Shown piece by piece: positions 20,701 through 31,964 of a stretch of 64,000 bases of DNA; the stretch's first letter is position 1, and every line of letters begins with the position of its first letter. The notes below the pieces were generated by a model that saw nothing but the letters and a program-made list of their open reading frames with translations, searched no databases and was not told the origin of the DNA. The position numbers were made by a program, and so were the translations under genes. Where the stretch lies: NCBI GenBank assembly GCA_033807775.1, contig CM066320.1, positions 184,189,784 to 184,253,783 on the forward strand. The letters are read 5' to 3'. The DNA comes from Saussurea involucrata (Eukaryota > Streptophyta > Magnoliopsida > Asterales > Asteraceae).

Positions 20701-23700
20701 AGTCAACCACGCGACCTTCGGTCTCCCCAAATGCCTCTTTCCCACGATACATCTTTATTCTTGGAAGAATCCCAGATAACTGCACATGCCAACCTCTTTG
20801 CTTCTCTAAGGATTCTATTGCTCCCACTATGCATAACCCTTCAACAATAGGGCGTATACCAACGAATTATCATACTTTCGGTTAATTACAACTCTTACCC
20901 CAAAAATTCACGTAACATAAAAATATAACGCCTAATGCCAACTGTACCAACTGTACACAACATCCTCCACACCTGGACTCACGGTTTTTAAAACGCATCA
21001 AATTAAGGGTTTCACACACAACTTCACTTTCTTAAAAGAACGGATTTTACCGAAGTTAATGTCACAACAACATGAATCCCTTAATAAAATAACGAACACT
21101 CAGTTGTCAATCTTAACACAAGGTCAACCTTGAATGTCACCATATCTCGCAATTATAAGCTTCTTGATCAGATAACACGTAATTCGAACATCACTTCCCC
21201 CAACACGACATACGTCTAACACATATAATTCTTTCTGTCCCGAATCGCATTGACTACAACTCATCAATGTTAACCAATTAATACGCTCCCACAATGTCGT
21301 CATTCCGCATTTGCACTTATTCAAAGGTAGGGAACCTCCATGACTCCTCATCTGAAGAACCCTCCAATACAAACAGAACCAATCCTGAAGACACTCATTC
21401 AGATTCTCCTTGCATCCAACAATCGTCCATCCACATATGAATTAAATTCAAGTTTCACCCACTCAACAGGAAGGAGTGCCCATGCCCACACAAAACTATT
21501 CCCATTAGCTTAACACCGAACAACAAGATCACTTGGAATATTTCCCACACTATCACCAAGTCTAACCCAATGGTCCTACATTCCGAGCACTACATTCAAC
21601 TTCCTTCTTCCACTTCCTTCTCAAAATATAAAACATGTTTCCAAAGAACGGCTCACTAGATGGTGCACACTTTCGACCAACCTCACAAGCTAGCTTTCCT
21701 CGTCCCTTAAACCATCACATACACGAAAATCCTCTTTCTGATACTCCCACTAGGAGTTCATGTACCCGACGATGTCACTATGTACCCATTGATTCACATA
21801 TTCAGTCACTTGCCAAACTTTCTACTTCCAGTTTACTTATTATTTCAACATACCATCCCTACCTCCTCAGACTAGTATGAAACATCGTTCGTCCAACATT
21901 GACCACTCCATACACGCAATTCCAACGGTTACTATGCCTAATCAACGGCTTCACCACATCTCACACGAGAAATTAAACCAAGTCATTACGAAATAACACC
22001 CAATGCTCGAAGCCACCACACACTTCTCGTTTCCCAAATGAGGTTAAGCCACTCCTTTGAGTTCCTTTACACACAAGGAATAATTCAACATTCCCAAAGA
22101 TTTCGTATCTGCTACGAACCATCATGAATTAACCAACCAAACATCTTCATAAATATGTCAAAAGCATAAGACAACTCACCCATCAGCTCATTGCAACCTT
22201 TGAGCACCCGGTTTTTCGCTTAGGTAGCCACCAACTACCACCCCATTCTTTTATTCTCACATAGCAAAACTATAACGCCAAACAAACACCCATGCATCTC
22301 AACATTCATTTTCCACTTGGAATACTCATCAGAAATTTCTGAGCAAGGATTCCCACTTACGCTTATCTCACACCAACAACACTAGTCCACCACTTATCCT
22401 CACCATAACTCATTATCACACCAAAGACTTGCACGTCTACCTTGTATGAGTTACCACTAACTTATCCACACAACCACCACACCACAACATCACCCTAGAG
22501 GCAAAATCCTCACGATCATTTGTACACACAATAGGCTTTGACTTCTCCATGCCAACCATAACACATACATTAGAAATAAGGCTATCTCACGACTTTGACT
22601 CCCTCAAATAAAGATGAGCCACAAAATTAAGATCGTCTACCTCTTTCGGACAAGTCTTTGTCCCCAGCCGGCTCTTCGGGATCTACACGAAACAAGCTCA
22701 AATAAACCAAAAGGTAAGGCGCTCCCTTGTAACCCAACATAATCAATGCGTCCCACTTCAGTTGTGCTAGCTACTTCATTCACAAACGAAACATCAACCA
22801 CACAGGAAATCACCTATCCAACTAGTGATCTTCCACTTTCATAACACTCGCACAAGGCGGCACAGCATCCTAACAGGTACAAACCTTTCCCCGTACGACC
22901 TCTTACATCTTTGCATAAACCCGGCAAAATAATCACACCAGAGTTTCCTTTTCCAATTCCAGCCTCCCGACACGATCTTAACGAACGGTCGTTGACTCCA
23001 ACATAATCTGCTTCATCCCGCACACCGTTACTACTTTGTGCCCCACAATCCTCCCATGATTGAGGCACAAGAGTTACCCGACATTTAGCCTAAATACGAG
23101 GCCACCACCAACTCCGACTCCACTCCGATACCATTTCATCAACATACTACAACGCTACTTTTCGAAGTATCTTGCCCACTTCAAAATCACCAGGGACACC
23201 CCCCCGCCAGCTACGCCTCAAATCACCAAACAAGAGCAAAGACTATCATAATACAAGCATCTCTAAAGTCAAAGACTGAGAATGCCGTTATTCGCCACCC
23301 TTCCTAAAAGGAAACACCATGGTCATGAATCGACCATCGATGACTCAACCACACATTTCCACTATCGAAACTTTCTTTCATCCTTAAATACGATATCTCT
23401 CTACCTAGCGAGTTCATAGCCTTCATCCATGACAACACAATGATTTAAATCGTTTTGCACATTTGAAAATATGCCGTGAAACAAGGTTAGATATACATGA
23501 CACGACATCGCCATAAAATGGCCACACACACATCGATCTCGAGGATCGCTCACACACAACCCATGATATCTCACCGCCTTGTCCAACAATCGAAAGTGCA
23601 TTCACTGAAACTCTTTTCGTGCTATTTTAAAATACAGCAAAATTACTCACACTGAGCGAGTCGGTCGACTCTCACACTCATTGATATGACAACAACGTAT

Positions 23701-24568
23701 CCATACCGATTTCACTTATAAAACCATGCGATCAAATATTGTCATGATTTCTCAACAAAGGTTAACTTACTCATAAAAAGAGGTGAAATAATTCACCATT
23801 CCCCAAGTTCAAAATTTATCACATGGCGTAAATAAATTTGTCTTTTCGTTCAAACACACGCTTGCACGTGCCAACTCATTTTCAAAACAAGAAACTTACA
23901 AGGCACACACAAACACACATATTTGACATGCAGGGCTCATGTAACTTGTTTGAAAACACAATGCATGACTCACTTTACATTGAAGGCCATTCGCTCTAGC
24001 AAGGTCAACGGTTGACATTCACAACAATTTAACATCGGCGCTCTACTTCCGACCAAACCATCAGGTTTCTCACATTTGCAACAACCTTCGGTACCGATGC
24101 TTCCCCCACGTACTTGTATATCCCAACTACACAGTTACCACCTTGACTACTGATTTGCAGGATGTGTGGCTTCACTTCAACCCCAAATAGGTTGACCAAT
24201 AATAGCCCCTTTTCATCCTATCCTCGCCTCATATTACCAACCAACACGCCTATCATTTCTCAACCACCCTTGACACTCTTCCACCGACCAAAGAGTAAGA
24301 AAGCACATCTCTACTACCCGATTCTTGAGTTGAAACTCTCAAGATCCCAATTCATCGACATCGGAAACTCCTAGAATGAAGAATCATTAGAAATTAGGAG
24401 CTCACATCGGCCACCCACAACTCAAACAATACTCCTTCTAGATGGTGTCATCAATCACACCATGAACGATCTCGCACAACACACTAAACCATTGCCATCA
24501 TGGCAAGGTTAGAACTCTCTACACACTACCACCTCCTGCGATCATCTGAACAACATTAATCAAGCACA
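20701..24568 (-). other. Family B internal region, non-coding or fully decayed
   Basis: Nearly 3.9 kb between the integrase tail and the A insertion. I find no RT, RNase H, protease or Gag motifs on either strand, only short open frames without family resemblance (for example 22814-23068 minus). Either this B copy is a large non-autonomous derivative or its coding DNA has decayed beyond reading. The last five bases before A are CCCAT (24569-24573). Confidence 0.6.
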
Positions 24569-24708
24569 CCCATTGTAACACCCCGTTTTTTTAGTAAGTC
24601 CTTAGCTACCACCTTATTGCATTTCATGGCTCTTACATTCCATTTCTTTTGCATGCATGCGTTTCATCGTCGGAATTATCGCATTTAAGACCAACAGGGA
24701 AGGAACCG

Positions 24709-24926
24709 GCGAGAATGCCCAGCAAAAGTGCCTGGGGCATTCTTGCGCGTCAAAATCGTGGCATGCACTGAACTCACGGTACAGATGGGGCGAGAGTGCC
24801 CCGACGATAGTGGCAGGGTCACTCTCGCGGTGGCATAGTCGCGAGCTGCTACCAGGGGTCGATTCGACTCGCTTGCGGTATGTTCTCGGCGAGAGTGCCC
24901 GACGAGTGTGTCGGGGGCACTCTCGC
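24709..24926 (+). promoter_or_regulatory. Three stem-loops upstream of the A promoter
   Basis: Left arms GCGAGAATGCCC (24709), GCGAGAGTGCCCC (24790) and GCGAGAGTGCCC (24889) each have a matching right arm ending ..TTCTTGC, ..ACTCTCGC and ..ACTCTCGC (about 24746, 24828 and 24926). The third is a perfect 12-bp stem. The first and third differ by an A-T to G-C pair change, so pairing is kept. The same trio occurs in LTR 2 (29549-29770) and LTR 3. Confidence 0.8.
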
Positions 24927-24958
24927 GTGTCAAGGTCGCCGATGGGACATACTTTGGG

Positions 24959-24965
24959 TATAAAA
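24959..24965 (+). promoter_or_regulatory. TATA box of family A LTR
   Basis: TATAAAA within CTTTGGGTATAAAAGGCAG, about 30 bases after the last stem-loop. Conserved at 29799-29805 and 43935-43941. Likely the core promoter of the element transcript. Confidence 0.7.
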
Positions 24966-26713
24966 GGCAGCACTGATCTGGACTTTTGCTAAGGTTCTAC
25001 TCTTTTCTTCCTTGGTCCGATTCTCCCACACTCTAGGACGATTTTTCACCAAACTCTCTTCCTTCAGCATTAGTGCTGGGAGACTTAATCATTTATGAGC
25101 ATTAATATTTAAACCCTACCCTCACCTACTTTTAGGAACGCTTCTACAAGGATCTCAAGAGTATTAAGTGTGCAAGCTTCAAGTGGTTACTTCTCCATCT
25201 TAGGCTTTCCTCTTTTCCTAGGGTTTCACTCTACAAACCTTAGGTAAGTGATCTATACAAGCAAGAGCTTCATAAATGATCATTATGGGTTAGTATGAAA
25301 TTTATTATTGTTGATTTTGTGTCATTTAGGGCTTTCCTTTAGAAATTGGGGGTTTCTCTCTACAAACCCTTCTTGGTGAGTACTCTTTCACTTTATGCAT
25401 TTATTTTCACCCAATACCGTTAAGATGGTGGATTTGCTCTTATTTTTGATTTTCACTCTAAAACTAGGGTTTACCCTAAGGAGTAATTACTTGGTGGATA
25501 TAACCTTTATGTGTATGTGCATGGTCATATTAGCATTTCGACGAATGAAAGATGCATACCCGTACGATACATATATATATACACGTATAGCATGTGTGTG
25601 TATTTATACATTCATAATCTTGAGGGAGTGGGTATGTGCACACATATACATGGGTGTACGTACATATATATACATATACATATAATTATACGTAAAATGG
25701 CTTATTGACGTGCTTGTATGTGTATGCTCTTGTAGTTGCTATTTAATTGAGAATTCTTCTCCTCGTGGATGTGATATAGAGTAAGGAAACCAGATACAAA
25801 TGTGGAGTCATATACCATGCTAAACTTGTAGAGAAATATTTAATTGTATACATGATCATGATTGGGTATTGTTGTAGTCTATCTTCTTGTGCACGAGGAT
25901 TTAGACCTTTATGGACCAATTGTTCATTTTATGGTTGGCCATTTTGGGTCACTAGCGAGTACGCAATAGGGGACGTTGGGGTCCTTGAGGTGTAACTCCT
26001 CTAGTTTGGATATGCAATGTGGTCCCGTAAGTCCTTGAGGTGTAACTCGACGGAGTAGGCCCTAAAGGAATGATAATGAGATGTTTTGAGGTTGTGATGT
26101 CTTTATGGCATGGGAACTAGGACCGGGTAGGTGCAATCCGATAACATCGTGGATGACTCCATTCCTGTGTTCTTGTCACCCTAGTGGTAATGGGTCTCCT
26201 TCGTAATTAGAGAAATGTCTCTTTTGTATTATGTTCAGGTGTGCACTATCTTGGCTAAATGGAAAGTGGTAATATAATATCACGTGGAGCCGGTATCTTT
26301 ACTTTATGACGCAATTATTACGTTTTCTCCTATACTACATGCATCAATTTAAATCTCACTAGACTTCCGGTCTAACACTTTATGTTGTATGCTTTGTGGA
26401 TTTCAGGTTCCACCTAGCGGTATGTCTAGATCGCGTCTTTTGTCGAACACGCTTAGGAGCTTGGAGGGTCGGGCTTTTGGGATCAAGATGAGAGATTTTT
26501 GGAGATATAGTGACACCCGGATTAGTCTAGCTTACTTTAATTCTAGATTAATAGGTTGTTGTGTATTATGTCTCAATACTCCTATGTTTAAGCATTGTCC
26601 AAACTATCCCATTGCATTTAAGGGTTTTAGTTGGCTTGTATTTTGAAGTTTAAATTTACCCATTTTCCGGAAATTCCTTATATTTATTGTCTAAAATTTT
26701 AGGGTGTTACAAG

Positions 26714-26726
26714 TTGGTATCAGAGC
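26714..26726 (+). promoter_or_regulatory. Primer binding site, family A unit 1
   Basis: TTGGTATCAGAGC, the complement of the initiator tRNA-Met 3' end, two bases after LTR 1. The same site follows LTR 2 at 40247-40259. Confidence 0.92.
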
Positions 26727-27059
26727 TCTAGTTTAAGTGAACTAGGTGTGCTAGTATGATGCCTAGACTGAAGCTGAGACCATTAGGTGATGAAATGTGA
26801 GGAAACTGGGTATAAACGTTAAGATGGGACGTTTCGGAGTTGGCGGAAATTACGTTATTGTGAATTATGAAAGTGGTAACGAGATTTATTATGTGTAATG
26901 TTTTCATAATTTCAATTAGCTACTGGTATTATGAATATATTGTTACGTGAGCATGCTTGATTGCTATGATTATGAGGATCAATGATTGTTCTAGTACGTT
27001 TCCTTATGTTATCTCGTAGGCTATGTTCTTACCTTTATTCTCGTATGTGACAGACAAGA

Positions 27060-28492
27060 ATGGTAAATACTCGGGGTAGAACTTAGACTTCGCTGGAAGG
27101 TAATGCCGTGACAGAATCCCCGGCCGATCAACCGAACATCGATGCCTCAGCTTTGCCTCCTCCACTTCCGCCTTTGTTCGGTGGTAGGGTGGAGCAGATT
27201 CCAAGAAGAAATATTGCCTCTACCAACCCGGTTATGACGGAAGTGACCTCTCAAACTCAAATGATGGACATGATGAGGGCCATGAACGATACCATGGTCA
27301 AACAACAGGAGTTATTCATGAAACTGTTAGAGGACAGAGACGCTAACCCGCGCCGTCACGAAATGATTGAAGAAAATGTGGGTGTTGTGGGGTCCGGGGG
27401 AACAGGTGATGAAAACCGGACCGATGGATTAGTTACTTTGGAGACAAGGCCGACGGGAAGGGTATGCTCATACAAAACCTTCCTATGATGTAAACCGTCG
27501 GAGTTTTCCGGTTCTGACAATCCAGTTGCCTACATGAATTGGATTCGGGAACTTGAGCAAGCCTTCAGGGCTTGTGACTGTGAAGAAAACCAAAAAGTAA
27601 AGTTTGGCTCTCAAATGCTCCGAAGTTTAGCTTTAACTTGGTGGAACGTCTACACCTCCACCCTAGAGGTTTCGGTATTAGCTAAAATGTCTTGGGCAAC
27701 ATTCAAGAAGAAAAATTTGGAGGAGTATTGTAACGAGCAAGAGATGGATATGATCGATGAGGAGTTCTAGTCATTAAAGAAGAGAAATATGTCGGTGAAG
27801 GAGTACACCCGCATCTTTATGGAAAAGCTGAACCTTGTGGGGCATGTGGCCCCGACTGAGAAATAGAGAATGAAGGCGTATTTGAGAGGACTGCCGGCGA
27901 ACATGATGGCGATGGTCCGAAATTCGAAGGCCACTAATCTTCGGGAGGTTATTGAAGAGGCAAAGTGATGGAAAGAGTTTATGCAAGAGATAGTGAAGAA
28001 AAGCAAAGGGTCGGAGAGAAAAGGAGATGTGAGAACTCTCCAAACTTGTTTGAGGAGCCGAGGGCTCAACCCAGTGGAAAAGGGGGAGACGATAGTCGTG
28101 AGGCAAAGTGGTGTCCTAAGTGTAAAAGTAAGCACTTCGGCTAATGCATTTCGGGTCACGCTCTGTGCTACAAATTTGGCAAGCCAGGACAAATCAGTCC
28201 GGACTGTCCTATAAGAGGGACAGTGTGCTATGAATGTAAGGAGATGGGACACATGAGGAGAGAGTGTCCCAAGTTGAAAGGAGACGCAAGAGGGACATAC
28301 TCTGGAAGCCAACCAAGGAAGGAGACCATCCCTAAGGTTCAAGGGAGATCCTTTCAAATGATAAGGGAGGAAGCGAAGGAAACCGCAGACGTAGTGTCGG
28401 GTACGTTCTTACTCAACTTCTTACCCGCTTGGGTATTGTTTGATTCTGGCACCAACTGCTCTTTTGTTCGAATATGTTTTGCAAATCTTTGA
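27060..28492 (+). pseudogene. Family A unit 1 gag and protease start, disabled
   Basis: ATG at 27060 (MVNTRGRT). Gag core with MNWIRELEQAFRACDC and LTWWNVYTS, then a CCHC knuckle (CYECKEMGHMRREC) near 28230, then the protease active site LFDSGTNCSF near 28440. Stops at 27084, 27486 and 27768 and frame changes after about 27840 destroy it. The sister copy at 40593 is far better preserved. Gag would form the virus-like particle. The protease is cut short just after its active site. Confidence 0.85.
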
Positions 28493-29371
28493 ATGTGTCT
28501 GTTAGTACACTACCCGCGGTTTTAGTTATAGAGTAGCGAATGGTCAACAAGTAGTGTTGAGGGAAGTTCTGGAGAAATGTCAACTAGAGGTTAGTGGTGA
28601 ATTCCTTGTGGCAGACCTCAAGGATGATACAATGGTGAAACATCATCTTCTATTGATGGAAGATAGTAGGGGACTGAAACTTTTCCTAAGGGCGGATTTG
28701 GGTGCCTAAAATCGGAGGGTGCCGGGAGTTACTTATGGAAGAAGCCCACAAGTCAAAGTACTCTGTACATCCCGGAAGTGCCAAGGTGAATAGATATCTG
28801 GAGTTGAACTATTGGTGGCCGGTGTTGTGGAAAATTTATCACGTGTTCGCTAGTGGAAGCCGAGCATCAACGATGCTATGGTAGTTTGCAATCCCTTGAA
28901 ATACTGGAGTGGAAGTGGGACCACATCACGATGGATTTCGTGACGAAGCTACCAAAGACTTTAAAAGGTCACGACACCATTTGGGTAATTGTGGATCGAA
29001 TGACCAAGAGCGCTCACTTCTTGGCTTAGTCCCCGTTTTCTTGGACCTTTTCCGATCTTGGAGCGAGTAGGACTTCAAGGATACAAGTTGGAGCTACCAC
29101 CCGAGATGAGCGGTATTCACCCTACATTTCATGTTTGCTACTTACGGAAGTGTTTAGCGGAAGAAAAGGATGTCATTCCCCTATCGGAAATCCGGGTGGA
29201 CAATAACCGTTGCGTAGAGGAACCGGAATCCATTTTGGAATGGATGACGAAGAAGCTTCGTCATAAAGAAGTAGTGATGGTAAAGGTACAATGGAAGCAC
29301 CACCGAGAGGCAAACATCACATGGGAGCCCGAGGAGGACATGAAGAGGCGTTACCCTCATCTTTTTGCCTA
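28493..29371 (+). pseudogene. Family A unit 1 pol remnant: integrase ends only
   Basis: After the protease fragment the sequence jumps directly to the linker before integrase (SRGLKLFL) and the integrase zinc region (EAHKSKYSVHPGSAK, YWWPVLW). RT and RNase H are absent. A second deletion joins HFLA (29026) to the C-terminal part at 29027, removing the DDE core that unit 2 retains. The remaining open frame 29058-29372 holds ELPPEMSGIHPTFHVCYLRK and the chromodomain-like end VKVQWKHHREANITWEPEED. It cannot encode an active integrase. Confidence 0.85.
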
Positions 29372-29400
29372 GCATGAATTTCGAGGACGAAATCTTCTTC

Positions 29401-29413
29401 AAGGAGGGGAGGA
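29401..29413 (+). promoter_or_regulatory. Polypurine tract, family A unit 1
   Basis: AAGGAGGGGAGGA lies just before the LTR TG. Unit 2 has the same tract at 43536-43548. Confidence 0.85.
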
Positions 29414-29414
29414 T

Positions 29415-29975
29415 TGTAACACCCCGTTTTTTAGTAAGTCCTTAGCTACCACCTTCTTGCATTTCATGGCTATTACATTCGATTTCTTCTGCATGCATGC
29501 ATTTCATCGTCGGAATTCTCGTATTTAAAACCAACCGGGAAGGAACCGGCGAGAATGCCCGGCGAGAGTGCCCGGGGCATTCTCGCACGTGAAAATCGCG
29601 GACTGCACTGAACTCATGGTACAGATGGGGCGGGAGTTCCCCGACGATAGTGTCAGGGTCACTCTCGCGGTGGCATAGTTGCGAGCTGCTACCAGGGGTC
29701 GATTCCACTCGCTTGTGGTACGTTCTCAGCGAGAGTGCCCGGCGAGTGTGCCTGGGGAACTCTCGCGTGTCAAGGTCGCCGACGGGACATACTTTGGGTA
29801 TAAAAGGCAGCGCTGATCTGGACTTTTGCTAGGGTTCTACTCTTTTCTTCCTTGGTCCGATTCTCCCACACTCTAGGACGATTTTTCACCAAACTCTCTT
29901 CCTTCACCATTAATGCTTGGAGACTTAATCATTTATGAGCATTAATCTTTAAACCCTACCCTCACCTACCTTTAG
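29415..29975 (+). mobile_element. Family A middle LTR, part 1
   Basis: Starts TGTAACACCCCG and breaks at TTTAG (29971-29975), the target duplication of the family C insertion. The same LTR resumes at 38653. Its first stem-loop is perfect here (GCGAGAATGCCC at 29549, GGGCATTCTCGC at 29575). Confidence 0.92.
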
Positions 29976-31868
29976 TGTAACAACCTAAAAACCAACGCAA
30001 ATTTAAACCTTAAAATTTATCAGAGTTAATCATAATTTCGTCCAAACTTTTATACATAAGCGCAGAATTAACTATGAGGGTTCATATACACATTTTGAAT
30101 TATCAAAACAACCTATCAATCTAATCCTGACAACTACGATTAGATTAAATTGGTTGTCTAGGTCATTCATCAAAAGCATCCTCGCATAAGCTAACTTCTC
30201 CACCTAGCACCAAAAGTTGAATACCAAAACACTCGTCCCTCTTCCCGTTACTTCCCCAAGCTCGTACCTGGTAAGAAAATTTAATTTGAAACGATTAGGC
30301 TTACGCCTAGTGAGAACATCCATTTTCAAATTAAAACTTTAACAGCTTTGGAAACTCAAATAATCAAAGCGTACAAACAAACCTGGTTTGCCATCATTCT
30401 TACCGTACGTCTACACATCTTACCAAGACGGGAACATACTCGATTCCATGAGTATGACCAACATTCAGAAAGTTATATCATCACATTCGAGAGCCTACTA
30501 TGAATCATTACAGATTCTAGATCATCGTTGATGTCCAAGAAATTACAATTTACTTTATGCCTATTTCTTGGAGTGGAAGTAGAGATTACAATTTACTTTA
30601 TGCCTATCTCTAACCTTCCCATAGAAATCAGGAATTACAATTTACTTTAGGCCTATTCCAAGATTTCTACTCACAATACGAAATGGGAATTACAATTTAC
30701 TTTATGCCTATTCCTCATTTCTCATCACCTTACGAAATGGGAATTACAAGTTACTTTATGCCTATTCCTAATTTCAGGTCAACGGGAATTACAATTTACT
30801 TTATGCCTATTCCACGTTACGAATACTACCAGTGCCTATGGATCCATTACACTTACTATACACAAGCATAGTATCAAACTAAATCAAACCTCCAAGCCTA
30901 ACATTCTAACATCCAAATATAGGTATGTTCAAGCTGCTAGGATTGTATTTCAATTTATCAAACATACCCTGCCAAAAGTTATCAAAACTCCTAGTTACCG
31001 GAAACTCAGAAGTATCGAGCACATCAAAAGTGACCGGACAACAGAAGTTTCCGGACACCTCAACTATCCGGACGTCACAACTTACCTGACATCATAACTT
31101 TACCGGACATCATAACTTTACCGGACATCAAACCTATCCGGATATTACCGGAAGTATATACAATCCGGATGACATCCGGAAACCAACGTAATCCGGATAC
31201 CATCCGGTATTTATTTTATTCGGAAACTTAGACACTTATTGGATCTCTTCACTTCCGGACACCACTGATAAGGAATTACCGGACACCTATCAAATTGTCT
31301 GGTAACTTCGACCTGTACACCAAAAATCCAATCCAGACCACTATCTGTTTCACCCAACTTATTTTACACGCATCCATTCAGTCCCAATACAATTTATACT
31401 AGCATCTTACTGCTTAATTTGAAAGAAAAACGCTGCTTTAAGCAAAAAGGGAGGATGAACTCACCTGAAGAAGCTTTCAACCCACAAACCAAAATCCAGA
31501 AATCCAATCCTTCTTTCCACTGATTCAATAGCCTATTGGAAGGTGATTCAAACTTGTAATTACCAAACTGATTTAGAAAATAAAGGAGATGATTTCAAAC
31601 CCTTACCGTAAGGAAATCAAATTCTTGATTTTTTTCTTCTTCTATGTTTGTTGCCAAAACCCACTTCACAGGAAACCCAAAATGAGATAATATCTCATTT
31701 CAGCCGACCTCCACATTTAAATATCATACATTTCAAATTTGACCCTCCAACTTATCCATAATCAGATTTTAACTCCAAAAATCACAAATTAACTATTTGA
31801 TCCCTTAACTTCAAACTCTTAACTTTCAAAATAAATTACAAAGGCAATGTAATTTTCGGGGTGTTACA
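29976..31868 (-). mobile_element. Family C 3' LTR (left)
   Basis: 1893 bp. Carries the hairpin array (30534-30818) and a cluster of CCGGACATC/ATCCGGA motifs (about 30990-31320). It holds a roughly 27-bp segment near 31670 that the other LTR lacks. Confidence 0.9.
30534..30818. repeat. Six hairpins with constant loop and covarying stems
   Basis: Six units share the loop TACAATTTACTTTATGCCT, with one-base variants in two units. The flanking arms differ from unit to unit yet stay complementary: TCCAAGAAAT/ATTTCTTGGA (30534), GGAAG-TAGAGAT/ATCTCTA-CTTCC (30575), TAGAAATC-GGAAT/ATTCC-GATTTCTA (30622), GAAATG-GGAAT/ATTCC-CATTTC (30680), GAAAT-GGAAT/ATTCC-ATTTC (30734), AACG-GGAAT/ATTCC-CGTT (30781). 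It is a structure-conserving array, present again in the other LTR. Confidence 0.9.
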
Positions 31869-31882
31869 AATCTCCCCAACTT
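31869..31882 (-). promoter_or_regulatory. Family C polypurine tract
   Basis: The minus strand reads AAGTTGGGGAGATT next to the 3' LTR. Confidence 0.75.
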
Positions 31883-31964
31883 GAAAAATGATTTCGTCCC
31901 CGAAATCAAAGCTAGGTAAATTGATGATGATATCTAATCTTCATATCTTCTTCAGCTTCTAACG

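Larger units (their letters stand above)
24574..26711 (+). mobile_element. Family A LTR 1
   Basis: TGTAACACCCCG...GGGTGTTACA, 2138 bp. It contains three stem-loops upstream of a TATA box, a TA/TG-rich segment of variable length at 25568-25690, and an 85-codon open frame at 26389-26646. That frame is also open in the other complete LTRs, but I do not take it as a gene. Confidence 0.92.

Noticed and set aside
22814..23068. 84-codon minus-strand frame in the B internal region
   Set aside because: No family resemblance, no neighbours in frame, and of a length expected by chance in 4 kb.
26389..26646. 85-codon frame near the 3' end of each family A LTR (also 39922-40179 and 45378-45635; 80-codon variant at 5245)
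   Set aside because: Open in all copies, but the copies are recent duplicates, so preservation is not evidence of selection. No known family. It would be worth revisiting with distant A LTRs.
26714..26726. tRNA-Met-like sequence
   Set aside because: Only the 3' acceptor complement is present, at every LTR edge. These are primer binding sites, not tRNA genes.
30534..30818. CRISPR-like spacing of constant and variable segments in the C LTR
   Set aside because: This is plant DNA, the constant part is a loop with complementary flanks, the variable parts pair with each other, and there are no cas genes.
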